64,000 bases of DNA. It comes from Bog-756 sp035534835 (GTDB lineage Bacteria; Actinomycetota; Acidimicrobiia; Acidimicrobiales; RAAP-2). Every line of letters starts with the position of its first letter. Positions within the stretch are counted from its first letter, which is position 1. Location: the NCBI GenBank assembly GCA_035534835.1, contig DATLRE010000053.1:6670-70669 (forward strand), given 5' to 3'. The position numbers and the translations under genes were made by a program. The notes under the pieces were generated by a model. That model did no database searches, had not been told where the DNA came from, and worked only from the letters and a program-made list of their open reading frames with translations. Shown in pieces: positions 38,050 to 49,306 of the stretch.

Positions 38050-38165
38050 CGCCCGCCGGACGCGAAAGGTAGCCGACCCCGTCGAAGTTCACGACCACGC
38101 CATGCCGGCGTCACGCGATCGAAACACGGCGGCCGCCCACCCCGGGCGGGGCTGCGCCCTGCGGA

Positions 38166-39212
38166 TCAGCCGCCGCCGGCCAGCGTGGCCTTGATGTCGT
38201 CGACCGCCGGGACCGGGCCCGGGTCGACCCCCTCGTGCCCGGCGAGCAGCAGCGACACCACGTCGCCCACCAGGGCCAGGTCGAGGAGCTGGGCCAGATC
38301 GCCCTCGCCGGCGGCCCGGACCTCGACCACCCCGGCCATGACCTCGCGCAGCATCTCCGTCGCCAGGTCGAACCGGCGGCTGACCTGCGGGTGCTCGGCG
38401 TCGTGCCGGAGGTTCACGAGGGTGACGAGCTGCCGGGTGGCGTCGCCGTTCAGTCCCCATCCGGCCACCTCGTTGTGGCAGAGCTCGGGGTGGACGTTCC
38501 AGAAGGCCGGCGACTTCGCGTTGAGGTTGATCTGGGTCTTCCACCGCAGTGCGGCGGCGGTGCCGAGATCCTGCGAACTGTGCACGAGCGGGATGGTCCG
38601 ACCGATCCGGCGGGCCACCGTCTCGGCCACGCTGCCGGACCGGCCGAGCTGGTCGCGACGCCGCTTCAGCTGGGTGACCGCCTGGCCGATCCACTGCTGG
38701 GCGCCGGGGAACAGGCCGATCCGCTCGAGCACCACCAGCGGCGGGATCGCCATGGCCCCGAGCGCGGTCCGCGCCTCGGGGATGCCGAGCGGCACGGGGA
38801 CCAGGGGGACGCCCCACTCACCCGAGAGTCGGACGAGCTCACCGCCCCCCGACACCACCACGAGCGCGGCGCCGGCCTCGTAGGCGGCCGTGGCCGCTTC
38901 GACGGTCTCCTCGGTGCCGCCCGAGAACGAGACGGCGACGACGAGCGAGCGGGTGCCCACGTAGTCGGGCGGGACGTAGCCCTTGACCACCGTGACCGGC
39001 ACCGGCATGAACGGGGCCGCCGCCGCGACCAGCACGTCGCCCACGATCCCGCTGTCGCCCATTCCGAGCACGACGACGTTCTCGACTTCGTCGTGGCCCG
39101 GCAGCTCGTCGACCTGGCAGGCGGCGGCGACCGCCGCCTCGACCTGCTCGGGGAGGGCAAAGGTGGCGTCCCACATGCCGCGGGAGTCCACCGGCAGCGG
39201 CGACGGTGTCAC
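38166..39212 (-). CDS. Bifunctional phosphoglucose/phosphomannose isomerase (SIS domain)
   Basis: Protein of 348 residues made of two SIS sugar-isomerase folds. GMGDSGIVGDVL and VAVSFSGGTEETVEA are the phosphosugar-binding loops of the first, and the second carries KTQINLNAKSPAFWNVHPELCHNE with likely catalytic Glu and His. It would interconvert fructose-6-phosphate with glucose- and mannose-6-phosphate. The GTG at 39212 overlaps the Trm112 stop (GTGA), and the phosphomannomutase gene is just upstream, forming a mannose-phosphate supply unit. Confidence 0.85.
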   Translation of the reverse strand: MTPSPLPVDSRGMWDATFALPEQVEAAVAAACQVDELPGHDEVENVVVLGMGDSGIVGDVLVAAAAPFMPVPVTVVKGYVPPDYVGTRSLVVAVSFSGGTEETVEAATAAYEAGAALVVVSGGGELVRLSGEWGVPLVPVPLGIPEARTALGAMAIPPLVVLERIGLFPGAQQWIGQAVTQLKRRRDQLGRSGSVAETVARRIGRTIPLVHSSQDLGTAAALRWKTQINLNAKSPAFWNVHPELCHNEVAGWGLNGDATRQLVTLVNLRHDAEHPQVSRRFDLATEMLREVMAGVVEVRAAGEGDLAQLLDLALVGDVVSLLLAGHEGVDPGPVPAVDDIKATLAGGG

Positions 39213-39454
39213 GACGACGCGGGTGTCCCCGTCACGACGGCCCCTCCGGCCTCGGCCTTCGTCGAGAGCCGGGCGTCCTCGGCGGCGTCCACCGTGGTCG
39301 ACTCGTCGATCAGCATCACCGGGATCCCGTCGCGCACCGGGTAGGTGCGGTGGAGTCGGGGGTTGAACAGGATGTCCTCGTCGGCGAAGTAGAGGAGCGT
39401 GCCCTTGTCCTCGGGACAGGCCAGCACGTCGATCAGGAGCGGGTCGAGCGTCAT
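39209..39454 (-). CDS. Trm112-family small protein
   Basis: An 81-residue protein with the Trm112 pattern LLIDVLACPEDKGTL at the start, one cysteine of the usual zinc pairs, and RTYPVRDGIPVMLIDEST. It is common in actinobacteria between phosphomannomutase and the SIS-domain isomerase genes, as here. In other organisms Trm112 partners methyltransferases, but the bacterial role is unsettled. Its stop overlaps the isomerase start. Confidence 0.88.
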   Translation of the reverse strand: MTLDPLLIDVLACPEDKGTLLYFADEDILFNPRLHRTYPVRDGIPVMLIDESTTVDAAEDARLSTKAEAGGAVVTGTPASS

Positions 39455-39556
39455 CGGGGGTTCCTCTCTTGGTGGTTCACGCGTGGTCCCGGTGCGGGGG
39501 TCCGGGTGGGTGCGGGTGGGTCGCCGGTCGCGGTGCCCGCCGGGCGCTCGGCATCG

Positions 39557-40948
39557 TCAGGCGAGGTGCAGGCGGGCGATGGCCGCCTGCACCTCGGCCA
39601 CCCGGGCGGCGCACGAGGCCTCGTCGGGGGCTTCCACATTGAGGCGGAGCAGCGGTTCGGTGTTCGACGGGCGCAGGTTGTACCACCAGTCGCCCCGGTC
39701 CACGGTCAGTCCGTCGAGCCGGTCGGCCGTGCCGAGCGCCCCGCCCGCGGCCTCCACCTGGGCGGCCAGGAGCTCGACGGTGCCGGCCGGGTCGTCGACC
39801 ACCGTATTGATCTCTCCCGAGGCGGCGTAGCGCTCGAACGGCCCCAGCAGCTCCGACAGCGGCTTTCCGGTCACGCTCAGCAGCTCGAGCACCAGCATGG
39901 CGGCGATGATGCCCGAGTCGGCCCGGTAGTTGTCGCGGAAGTAGTAGTGGCCGGAGTGCTCGCCACCGAAGACGGCGCCCGTCTCGGCCATCACCTGCTT
40001 GATGAAGCTGTGCCCGACCTTGGTCCGGATGCCGGTCCCGCCCTTCTCGGCGATCACCTCGGGGACGACCCGGGAGCAGATGCAGTTGTAGAGCACGGTG
40101 GATCCCGGGTACTTGTCGAGCAGGGAGGCCGCCACCAGCGCCGTGGTCAGCGATCCGGAGACGGGTTCGGCGCGCTCGTCCACCAGGAAGACGCGGTCGG
40201 CGTCGCCGTCGAAGGCGAGCCCGATGTCGGCGCCGGTCTCCAGCACCACTCGCCGGAGCTCGACCAGGTTCTCCGGTTGGATGGGGTCGGCCGGATGGTT
40301 GGGGAAGTTGCCGTCGAGCTCGGGGTAGAGGATCTCGACCTCGAACGGCAGCCCCTCGAACACCTTCGGGGCCACCAGCCCGCCCATGCCGTTGGCCGTG
40401 TCGGCCACCACCTTCAGCGGGCGGAGGACGGAGGTGTCGACGAAGGAGCGGACGTGGTCGGCGTAGGCGTCCAGGACCGAGCGCTGCTCGAGCGGGCCGA
40501 GGGTGGCGGCAACGGGTTCGGGCGGCCCACCGTGCTCCCACTCGTCGAGCAGCGCCTCGGCCGTGGCCTGGATCTCGGCCAGTCCGGTGTCCTGCCCGAT
40601 GGGTCGGGCGCCCGCGAGGCACAGCTTCAGGCCGTTGTACCGGGCCGGGTTGTGGGAGGCGGTGAACATGGCGCCGGGGGCGTCGAGGCTGCCCGCCGCG
40701 AAGTAGAGGAGGTCGGTCGAGGCGAGGCCGAGGTCGACCACGGCGGTGCCCTCGGACCGGGCGCCGAGGGCGAAGGCCTCCGACAGGGCCATGCCGGATT
40801 CGCGCATGTCGCGGGCCACGAGGACGGTCGGCGCACCGGTGAACCGGGCGACGGCGACGCCGATGGCACGGAACTGCAGAGCGTTGAGCTCGTCCGGAAC
40901 GATGCCCCGGATGTCGTACGCCTTGAACACGCGGGAGAGGGAGGACAT
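39557..40948 (-). CDS. manB: Phosphomannomutase/phosphoglucomutase
   Basis: Converts mannose-6-phosphate to mannose-1-phosphate for GDP-mannose and mannosylated glycans. The 463-residue protein has the phosphoserine loop TASHNPARYNG, the metal-binding loop AFDGDADRVFLVD, the sugar-binding GGEHSGHYYFRD and the phosphate-binding RPSNTEPLLRLN. All four domains are complete. A TAGGAT hexamer lies nine bases before the ATG. It is the first gene of manB-trm112-isomerase; the 102-bp gap to trm112 shows nothing. Confidence 0.94.
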   Translation of the reverse strand: MSSLSRVFKAYDIRGIVPDELNALQFRAIGVAVARFTGAPTVLVARDMRESGMALSEAFALGARSEGTAVVDLGLASTDLLYFAAGSLDAPGAMFTASHNPARYNGLKLCLAGARPIGQDTGLAEIQATAEALLDEWEHGGPPEPVAATLGPLEQRSVLDAYADHVRSFVDTSVLRPLKVVADTANGMGGLVAPKVFEGLPFEVEILYPELDGNFPNHPADPIQPENLVELRRVVLETGADIGLAFDGDADRVFLVDERAEPVSGSLTTALVAASLLDKYPGSTVLYNCICSRVVPEVIAEKGGTGIRTKVGHSFIKQVMAETGAVFGGEHSGHYYFRDNYRADSGIIAAMLVLELLSVTGKPLSELLGPFERYAASGEINTVVDDPAGTVELLAAQVEAAGGALGTADRLDGLTVDRGDWWYNLRPSNTEPLLRLNVEAPDEASCAARVAEVQAAIARLHLA

Positions 40949-41001
40949 GATCGGCTCATCCTAGGCCAGCCCCCGGGCGGCCCCCGAGGAAGGATCGGCA
41001 C

Positions 41002-42615
41002 ATGCACGGAACCCCCGAGCGCACCCGGCGTCGCCGCCGCAGGACCGGGGTGGCCACGGCCGCCCTGGTCGTCCTCGCCCCGGTCGTCGTCGCCCTGGGC
41101 GCGCCGGTCCTCGCCCGCGACGCCGCGACCGGAACCGCACCGGCCCGGCCCGGCCCGGCCACCCTGACCGCCGCGTCCACCCCGAGTGCCGAGGTGGCCA
41201 CGAGCACCCACCTCGTCGTCGCCTCCGCCGGGGACACCGCGACCGGCGGGTACTGGCTGGCGGCGTCCGACGGCGGGGTCTTCGCCTTCGGGGCGCCCTT
41301 CGAGGGCTCGGCCGGAGCGCTGCCCCTCGTGCGCCCCGTGGTCGGCATGACCCCGACGGCCTCGGACCGGGGCTACTGGATGGTCGCCTCCGACGGCGGC
41401 ATCTTCGCCTACGGCGACGCCACCTTCCACGGGTCGATGGGCGGTCGGCCGCTCGACCGGCCCATCGTCGGCATGGCGGCGACGCCGGACGGCGGCGGGT
41501 ACTGGTTGGTGGCCTCCGACGGCGGGATCTTCGCCTTCGGGGACGCGCCCTTCCTGGGGTCCATGGGTGGGAAGCCGTTGAACCTGCCCATCGTGGGCAT
41601 GGCCGTCGCTCCCGGCGGCGGCGGGTACTGGTTGGTGGCCTCCGACGGCGGGATCTTCGCCTTCGGGGACGCGCCCTTCCTGGGGTCGACCGGCGCCCTC
41701 ACCCTCAATTCGCCGGTCGTGGGGATGCAGGGGTCCGGCGGCGGATACCGGCTGGTCGCGGCCGACGGGGGGCTCTTCTCGTACGGGACACCGTTCGCCG
41801 GTTCGGCCGTCGGCCTGCTGCAGCGGCGCGCCGTCTCGCTCGACGCGAGCGGGACCGGCTACCGGATCGTGTCGTCCGACGGATCGGTCTACGCCTTCGG
41901 CGGTGCCGCCTTCCTCGGCTCGGTCCACGTGCCTCCGCTGGTCGGCGAAGTGGTCACCATCGACCCGGGCCACGACGGCGGCAACGGAGGTGCCCCCGGG
42001 GTCATCGGCACACCGATCGACGGTGGCGGGTTCACCGAGCCGTGCGACACCGCGGGCACCACCACGCCGGCGGGCTATGCCGAGCACGCCTTCAACTTCG
42101 ACGTGGCCACCCGGCTCGCCGCGCTGCTCCGGGCGGGCGGTGCCACCGTCGTCCTGACCCGGGCATCCGACAGCGGGGTCGGACCCTGCGTCGACACACG
42201 GGCGGCGATCGGCAACGACGCCGGATCCGATGCCGCCGTGTCCATCCACGGCGACGGGGGTCCGCCCTCGGGCCGGGGCTTCGCTGTCGACGTGCCCCTA
42301 CCGGTGGTCAGCTCCATCAGCGACAACCGGCCCATCGTGGCGCCGTCGGGCCAGCTCGGTGCCGACATCCGGGACCGGTTCCTCTCCGACACCGGGATGC
42401 CCGTGTCGGACTACGCCGGCAGCGCGGGGATCGTCCCCCGCTCGGATCTGGGCGGGCTCGACCTCTCCACGGTGCCGAAGGTGCTGATCGAGTGCGGCAA
42501 CATGCAGAACCCGGTGGACGCCGGCCTCATGCAGGATCCCGGTTGGCGCCAGCAGGCGGCCCAGGGACTGGCCGACGGTGTCACGGCCTTCCTCGTCCAG
42601 CGCGAGGTCCCCTGA
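41002..42615 (+). CDS. Secreted N-acetylmuramoyl-L-alanine amidase with six GYWLVASDGG-type repeats
   Basis: Protein of 537 residues. An N-terminal signal or anchor (basic RTRRRRRRTG, then a hydrophobic stretch to about residue 40) is followed by six tandem repeats of about 40 residues (about 82-312). The best form is GYWLVASDGGIFAFGDAPF; the last two are more divergent. From VVTIDPGHDGGNGG comes an Amidase_3 domain with the zinc ligands expected in DPGHDGG, a Glu in YAEHAFNFDVATRL, and VSIHGDGG, plus the final catalytic Glu in VLIECGNMQN. It would cleave peptidoglycan stem peptides. The repeats are probably a beta-propeller-like binding module; similar repeats are frequent in Acidimicrobiia. 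Confidence 0.85.
   Translation: MHGTPERTRRRRRRTGVATAALVVLAPVVVALGAPVLARDAATGTAPARPGPATLTAASTPSAEVATSTHLVVASAGDTATGGYWLAASDGGVFAFGAPFEGSAGALPLVRPVVGMTPTASDRGYWMVASDGGIFAYGDATFHGSMGGRPLDRPIVGMAATPDGGGYWLVASDGGIFAFGDAPFLGSMGGKPLNLPIVGMAVAPGGGGYWLVASDGGIFAFGDAPFLGSTGALTLNSPVVGMQGSGGGYRLVAADGGLFSYGTPFAGSAVGLLQRRAVSLDASGTGYRIVSSDGSVYAFGGAAFLGSVHVPPLVGEVVTIDPGHDGGNGGAPGVIGTPIDGGGFTEPCDTAGTTTPAGYAEHAFNFDVATRLAALLRAGGATVVLTRASDSGVGPCVDTRAAIGNDAGSDAAVSIHGDGGPPSGRGFAVDVPLPVVSSISDNRPIVAPSGQLGADIRDRFLSDTGMPVSDYAGSAGIVPRSDLGGLDLSTVPKVLIECGNMQNPVDAGLMQDPGWRQQAAQGLADGVTAFLVQREVP
41490..41687 (+). repeat. Perfect 72-bp direct repeat inside the amidase gene
   Basis: Bases 41490-41561 and 41616-41687 are identical. 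They lie 126 bases (42 codons) apart and encode the third and fourth protein repeats. Identity at the DNA level implies recent duplication or gene conversion. Confidence 0.9.
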
Positions 42616-42662
42616 CCGTCCGCCCGGACCGGTTCCGCCGGCTTCCGCCAGGTCCGCCCGGT

Positions 42663-43301
42663 TCAGCCGGATCCGCCCACCCCGCCGCCGGCCAGCAGTC
42701 CGACGACGTCGCCGCTCATGGCGTCGCACAGGTCCGCCAGCAGGCGCATCCGGGTCTCGAGCCCGTCGGCCACGAGCAGGCGCTGCAGGTCGAGCGAGAC
42801 CAGGGGCGCCATGTCGCACAGCTGCCAGCCGATCTCGTCGGGTCCCCCCGAGATCCGCAGGGTGTGGGGAAGGGCCGGCACGTCGCCGAGCTCGGACAGC
42901 AGCGAGCGCAGGCGCCGCAGCGACCCCTCGGCCGCGGTCAGCACGTCGCCCGGGCACGCGGCGCCCGGATCGGGCAGGTCCTCGACCAGGGCCCGGGGGT
43001 AGGGGTCGTCGGGAAGCCAGTCCAGCACCCGCACCCGGCGGAGGCCGGTGGCCACCACCAGCATCCGACCGTCGTCGAGTTCGGCGACATTGGCGATGCG
43101 GGCCACCGTGCCGACGTCGGTCCGCGCGTCCCCCCCGCCGACCTCCGAGCCGCGGGTGATGAGCACCACGCCGAACTCGCCGCCCGACGCGAGACAGGCG
43201 CCCATCAGCGTCCGGTAGCGCTCCTCGAACACGTGCAGGGGCAGGCCGGCCTCGGGGAACAGCACGGTCGACAGCGGGAACATCCCGAGCAGGTAGCTCA
43301 C
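42663..43301 (-). CDS. LON-substrate-binding-domain protein
   Basis: A 212-residue protein equal to the N-terminal substrate-binding domain of Lon protease with no ATPase or protease part. The start GMFPLSTVLFPEAGLPLHVFEERY is typical, followed by GEFGVVLITRGSE and GTVARIANVAELDDGRM. Stand-alone forms are widespread and of unknown function. The GTG at 43301 overlaps the upstream membrane-protein stop as GTGA. Confidence 0.88.
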   Translation of the reverse strand: MSYLLGMFPLSTVLFPEAGLPLHVFEERYRTLMGACLASGGEFGVVLITRGSEVGGGDARTDVGTVARIANVAELDDGRMLVVATGLRRVRVLDWLPDDPYPRALVEDLPDPGAACPGDVLTAAEGSLRRLRSLLSELGDVPALPHTLRISGGPDEIGWQLCDMAPLVSLDLQRLLVADGLETRMRLLADLCDAMSGDVVGLLAGGGVGGSG

Positions 43302-45838
43302 GGAACCGCGCCCTGCCGGGACGCCCGCGCCGCCCGGCGGGTCCGGCGTGCCCGGCGGTCGACGACCACCAGGACCACCACCGCGGCCACGGCCGCCAGG
43401 GTCAGCACCAGACCCAGGTCGTCGGCCGCGGTCCGTCCGTACGTCAGGGTCACGTCGTGGCTGGTCGGGACCACCACCATGAGGTTCGGTGCCACCCGGT
43501 ACGGCCCCGAGGCGCCCGACGCCACCCAGTTGGGGAAGTACGACACCCGGACCTCGACGGGTACCCCGACCCGGTCGACGTGGAACGAGATCGACTGGTC
43601 GCTCTGGCGCACGTCGGAGACGGTCGTCGTCGGTTCCGGGACCGCGGCGGGGTGCCGGTCCCCGATGGCCACCCGGGTCCAGTCCGCCGGTCCGTCGGCC
43701 GCCGGCACCACGCCCCATCGGGACGGGTCGTTGTACCAGGCGACCGCGGGCGGCAGCCACGCGGACTGGTCCGGTGCGATGCCGCGCCACACGACCGGGC
43801 GGTGGGCCAGCGGGACGACCAGTTGCGAGTCGGCGATACGGTACACCTTCCAGGTCGTGTCCAGGGGCTGCCCGTTGTAGGAAGTGCTCCACGGGCCGCT
43901 CGTGCCGACCAGCGTGGCCGCCGGGTCGGCGGCGGCCGCCGACTGGACGGTGGTGGACGACGCCAGCAGGTACCGGACGCCCATCTGCTGGAGGTGCTGG
44001 ATCCCGAGGTGCACGTCGAGGCCGCCGTAGGCGCCGTCGGGGACCGCCACGACCGCCTTCGACGGGTCGGGGGACAGTTCGTCCTGGTTGATGAAGTGGA
44101 ACGGGGTCGACGAGGCCGACTCGAAGAGCAGGCCCTCCTGAGAGTCGATGCAGCCGTCGGTGAAGTACGGCAGGAGCATCAGGGACTCGGTGGTGCCGAA
44201 CCGGTTGAGCGACGGGTCGTACTCCCACATGGCGCGACCGCAGCCCTGCTCGGCCCCGACCTGCCGCATCATCTGGATCACCGCCTGGAACTCGGGGTAG
44301 TCCGGCTTGCGCTCGTACCCGCTGTAGTTCCACTGCGCCCACGCGCTCGGCTGGTCGGGTCCGACGTGCACGCCGATCTTCGCCAGGGTGGACGCGGGCA
44401 CGGCCAGCGGCGGCACGACGGCCAGGCAGGCACCGGCCAGCGCCACCAGTGGCCCGACCACCGCGCCGGCGGCGACGGCCACCGGCACCGGGCGGCGGTA
44501 CGGGGTGATCCTCCGTCCGGGCACCTCGGCCCTCCCGTCGGCGGTGCCCATGCGCCGGCGGACGTCGCTCACCCACAGGTTGAGGCGGTGCCGTCGCGCC
44601 AGGCGTGCCGTGGCGGCGACGACCTCGGCCACCGCGTAGCCGGCCAGCAGGTACAGGCAGAGGAACCAGAGGGGCAGGAAGCGGACGTTGTAGAGCTTGC
44701 TCGCCGGGTCCAGGATCATGGCGGCGGCGGACAGGGCCGCCATGATCACGAGGAACAGCGCCATCCGGTTCCGACGGGCCACCATGGCCACCACGCCGAC
44801 GACGTCGAGGACCAGCACCCACCGGAACGATCCCGGGAAGAGCAGGTGGGGATAGCCGAAGACCTTCGTGTACCCCATGTTGGTGGTGTACGCCTGCTCC
44901 AGGCCGAAGGGCACGAGCCACCAGGCGCACAGACCCAGCCCGACGACGCCGGTCACCACCGACCAGAGGACCCGGCCGCCCCACCGGTGGCCTGCGGCCA
45001 CGGCCCGCCGGCTCCGGCCGACGGCCCGGACCAGGTCGGCGTCGAGCAGGAGGAGCACGACCGCCCCCACCGCCGCGAACAGGGCCGGGATGAGGTGACA
45101 CAGGAGCGTCGCCGCGAAGAGCGCGGCGGCCAGCGCCCGGTGGCGTCCCGTGCGCAGCCCGGACGCGACGACCCCGAGGAAGAGGAGGGACAGGGAGAGG
45201 CCGAGGGAGAACGAGAACTCACCGGCCAGGGTGGACAGCAGGTTCCCGCCGTAGATGGAGAAGCTCGGCTCGAACAGGAAGGGCAGCGTGGCGGCGGCCA
45301 GGCAGGCGGGCACGGGGTCCCGCAGCCGTGCGAGCCGCCCGAAGGCCCAGGCGCAGACCGGCAGGAGCAGGCTGCCCAGCACGGTGACCAGCTTGAACGC
45401 CACGTCGTAGGTGACGACGGTGTTGACGAGCACGGTGAGCAGGCCCGGCAGCGGGAAGTAGAAGGTGTAGAGGGGGAAGCCGTCGTACCAACCCGGGTCC
45501 CAGCCGGTCACCTGACCGTGGACCAGCAGGTGCGACTCGAGGAACGCCGGCAGCGCGACGTGGGCCCCGGTGTCGCCGCCGGCGGTCGTGGTGGCGAGGA
45601 CGAGCAGCTCGGGGTGGAGCTGCGAGAGCGTCACGGCCATCACTCCGACGACGGCCACCGCGTTGGCCCACGCCGGCCACGCCGTGCGCGCGGTCAGCCG
45701 GTCCCACCACGGCCGCCGCGCCCCCGGGCCCACCCGGACGTCGTCGCCGTGCGCGGTGCCGCTGTCGACGGCCCCGCCGGCGCCGCCGTCGTCGTCCACG
45801 GCGGTCGCCACCGGGTTCCCCTCGCCCCCCGTCGTCAT
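43298..45838 (-). CDS. Large polytopic membrane protein, GT-C-like (6-pyruvoyl-THP-synthase-related family)
   Basis: Protein of 846 residues with about ten or more membrane segments in the first 500 residues and a final one near 810-830. An extracytoplasmic domain lies between. The first loop holds GGDTGAHVALP and GWDPGWYDGFPLYTFYFPLP, reminiscent of GT-C glycosyltransferases and of the membrane family confusingly named 6-pyruvoyl-tetrahydropterin-synthase-related. It probably handles lipid-linked sugars at the cell surface. It lies one base from the CPBP protease gene and overlaps the LON-domain gene. Confidence 0.75.
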   Translation of the reverse strand: MTTGGEGNPVATAVDDDGGAGGAVDSGTAHGDDVRVGPGARRPWWDRLTARTAWPAWANAVAVVGVMAVTLSQLHPELLVLATTTAGGDTGAHVALPAFLESHLLVHGQVTGWDPGWYDGFPLYTFYFPLPGLLTVLVNTVVTYDVAFKLVTVLGSLLLPVCAWAFGRLARLRDPVPACLAAATLPFLFEPSFSIYGGNLLSTLAGEFSFSLGLSLSLLFLGVVASGLRTGRHRALAAALFAATLLCHLIPALFAAVGAVVLLLLDADLVRAVGRSRRAVAAGHRWGGRVLWSVVTGVVGLGLCAWWLVPFGLEQAYTTNMGYTKVFGYPHLLFPGSFRWVLVLDVVGVVAMVARRNRMALFLVIMAALSAAAMILDPASKLYNVRFLPLWFLCLYLLAGYAVAEVVAATARLARRHRLNLWVSDVRRRMGTADGRAEVPGRRITPYRRPVPVAVAAGAVVGPLVALAGACLAVVPPLAVPASTLAKIGVHVGPDQPSAWAQWNYSGYERKPDYPEFQAVIQMMRQVGAEQGCGRAMWEYDPSLNRFGTTESLMLLPYFTDGCIDSQEGLLFESASSTPFHFINQDELSPDPSKAVVAVPDGAYGGLDVHLGIQHLQQMGVRYLLASSTTVQSAAAADPAATLVGTSGPWSTSYNGQPLDTTWKVYRIADSQLVVPLAHRPVVWRGIAPDQSAWLPPAVAWYNDPSRWGVVPAADGPADWTRVAIGDRHPAAVPEPTTTVSDVRQSDQSISFHVDRVGVPVEVRVSYFPNWVASGASGPYRVAPNLMVVVPTSHDVTLTYGRTAADDLGLVLTLAAVAAVVVLVVVDRRARRTRRAARASRQGAVP

Positions 45839-45839
45839 C

Positions 45840-46766
45840 TCAGGCCAGGCCCCGCAGGCCGAGTGCGGCGGGGAAGACCACCGCGGTGAGGGCCAGGAGG
45901 TTGAAGGCGCCGTGGGCCACCATGTTCATGCCGAGCCTGCCCGTCCGGTACGAGAGGAACCCGAGGACCATGCCGAACAGGGCCAGCCCGGCGAACTGCA
46001 GGAGCTCGACGTGGACCGCACCGAACAGGAGGCCCGAGACGACGACGGCCAGAACCGGGCCGGCCCAGCCGCCCCAGTTCCCGAACAGCCGTGCGAGCGC
46101 CCGGAGGATGACGCCCCGGAAGAAGAGCTCCTCGAAGAACGGGGCGCCGACCACCGTGGCGATGGCGATCACCATCCAGGCGACGCCGTGGGCGCTGCCC
46201 GTCAGGCGCTGCGCCGGTGCGCTGAACTGCTGGTGGAAATTGTGGATGTGGGTCTCGAACGGAAGGTAGAGCAGGGCGATCAGGTACTGCGCGGCGACCC
46301 CGATCGGGATCCCGATCAGGTCGATCCAACGGAACCGCACGCCGAGGTCGGACCAGAGGTGCTTCGTGCCCCTCAACCGGCTCGCCAGCACCGCGGCACC
46401 GAGGAATCCGCCCCACAGCCCGAACAGGGTGGCGACGACGTACCAGGTCGGCGGCTCGGCCAGCTTGGCCAGGGCCCCGAGCTCGTGGTAGTGGCCGCCC
46501 ACCGCACCGGCGACCGCGACGGTGATGGCGGCCAGCACCTGGCCCCCGAGGAACCCGAGGCCCGCGTAGAGCATCCACATCCACGCACCGGCGCGGTTCG
46601 TCGGCACGCCTCCGACCTCGAGCCGACGCCCGAGGGAGTCCTCACCGCCCAGGAGTCCCCGCCGGTGGGCTGCCGGCGCATCCGGGCGGGGGGCGGGGTC
46701 GGGCGTCCGCGGGACCGGTACGACGGGGCCCGTGGCATCCACCGCCTGTTCGGGCCGGTCGTTCAC
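45840..46766 (-). CDS. CPBP-family intramembrane glutamic protease
   Basis: Membrane protein of 308 residues with an Ala/Pro-rich cytoplasmic N-terminus (about 1-70) and about seven or eight helices. The CPBP motifs are FFEELFFRGVILRAL (EExxxR), FGAVHVELLQF and GMNMVAHGAFNL. Related proteins mature CAAX-type peptides or act in bacteriocin immunity. The GTG at 46766 is supported by TATCGT six bases upstream. It is divergent from ftsH. Confidence 0.85.
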   Translation of the reverse strand: MNDRPEQAVDATGPVVPVPRTPDPAPRPDAPAAHRRGLLGGEDSLGRRLEVGGVPTNRAGAWMWMLYAGLGFLGGQVLAAITVAVAGAVGGHYHELGALAKLAEPPTWYVVATLFGLWGGFLGAAVLASRLRGTKHLWSDLGVRFRWIDLIGIPIGVAAQYLIALLYLPFETHIHNFHQQFSAPAQRLTGSAHGVAWMVIAIATVVGAPFFEELFFRGVILRALARLFGNWGGWAGPVLAVVVSGLLFGAVHVELLQFAGLALFGMVLGFLSYRTGRLGMNMVAHGAFNLLALTAVVFPAALGLRGLA

Positions 46767-46772
46767 CCTCCC

Positions 46773-46778
46773 ACGATA
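46773..46778 (-). promoter_or_regulatory. -10 element of the CPBP protease gene, leaderless
   Basis: Reverse-strand TATCGT lies six bases before the GTG start at 46766. Confidence 0.45.
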
Positions 46779-46946
46779 CCGACCGTGCCCACACTCAGGG
46801 CACCGCGGCACGACCGTCGGCGCCCTGGCACCCGGAAGCGTCCCGTCGCGAGCGGCTCCGGGTGCCACGGCGCGGTGTGGGTCCGGGTGCCACCTCCGGG
46901 GCCAGGGCCGAGCCGGGGCGATGCGTCAACTGCGGCCGGTGGCGCG

Positions 46947-46952
46947 TAGCAT
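46947..46952 (+). promoter_or_regulatory. -10 element of ftsH, leaderless
   Basis: TAGCAT lies six bases before the GTG start at 46959. The 180-bp divergent region to the CPBP gene shows no other clear element. Confidence 0.45.
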
Positions 46953-46958
46953 GAAGGG

Positions 46959-49196
<2,238 letters not shown>

Positions 49197-49274
49197 CGCC
49201 TGCATCAGGGCGAGGGCGCCTCGAACTGACGCCCGCCTCGCCCCGATGCCCCGCCTGCACGCACGGCTGCGGCG

Positions 49275-49294
49275 ACCGGGGGTTCCTCCTCCCC
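49275..49294. terminator. Hairpin between convergent ftsH and DUF5719 genes
   Basis: CGGGGG (49275-49280) pairs with CCCCCG (49289-49294) around an 8-base pyrimidine-rich loop. Weak in length, but well placed. Just upstream, the motif CCTCGAACTGACGCC at the ftsH end is repeated at about 49219-49233. Confidence 0.35.
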
Positions 49295-49306
49295 CGCAGG
49301 CACCCG

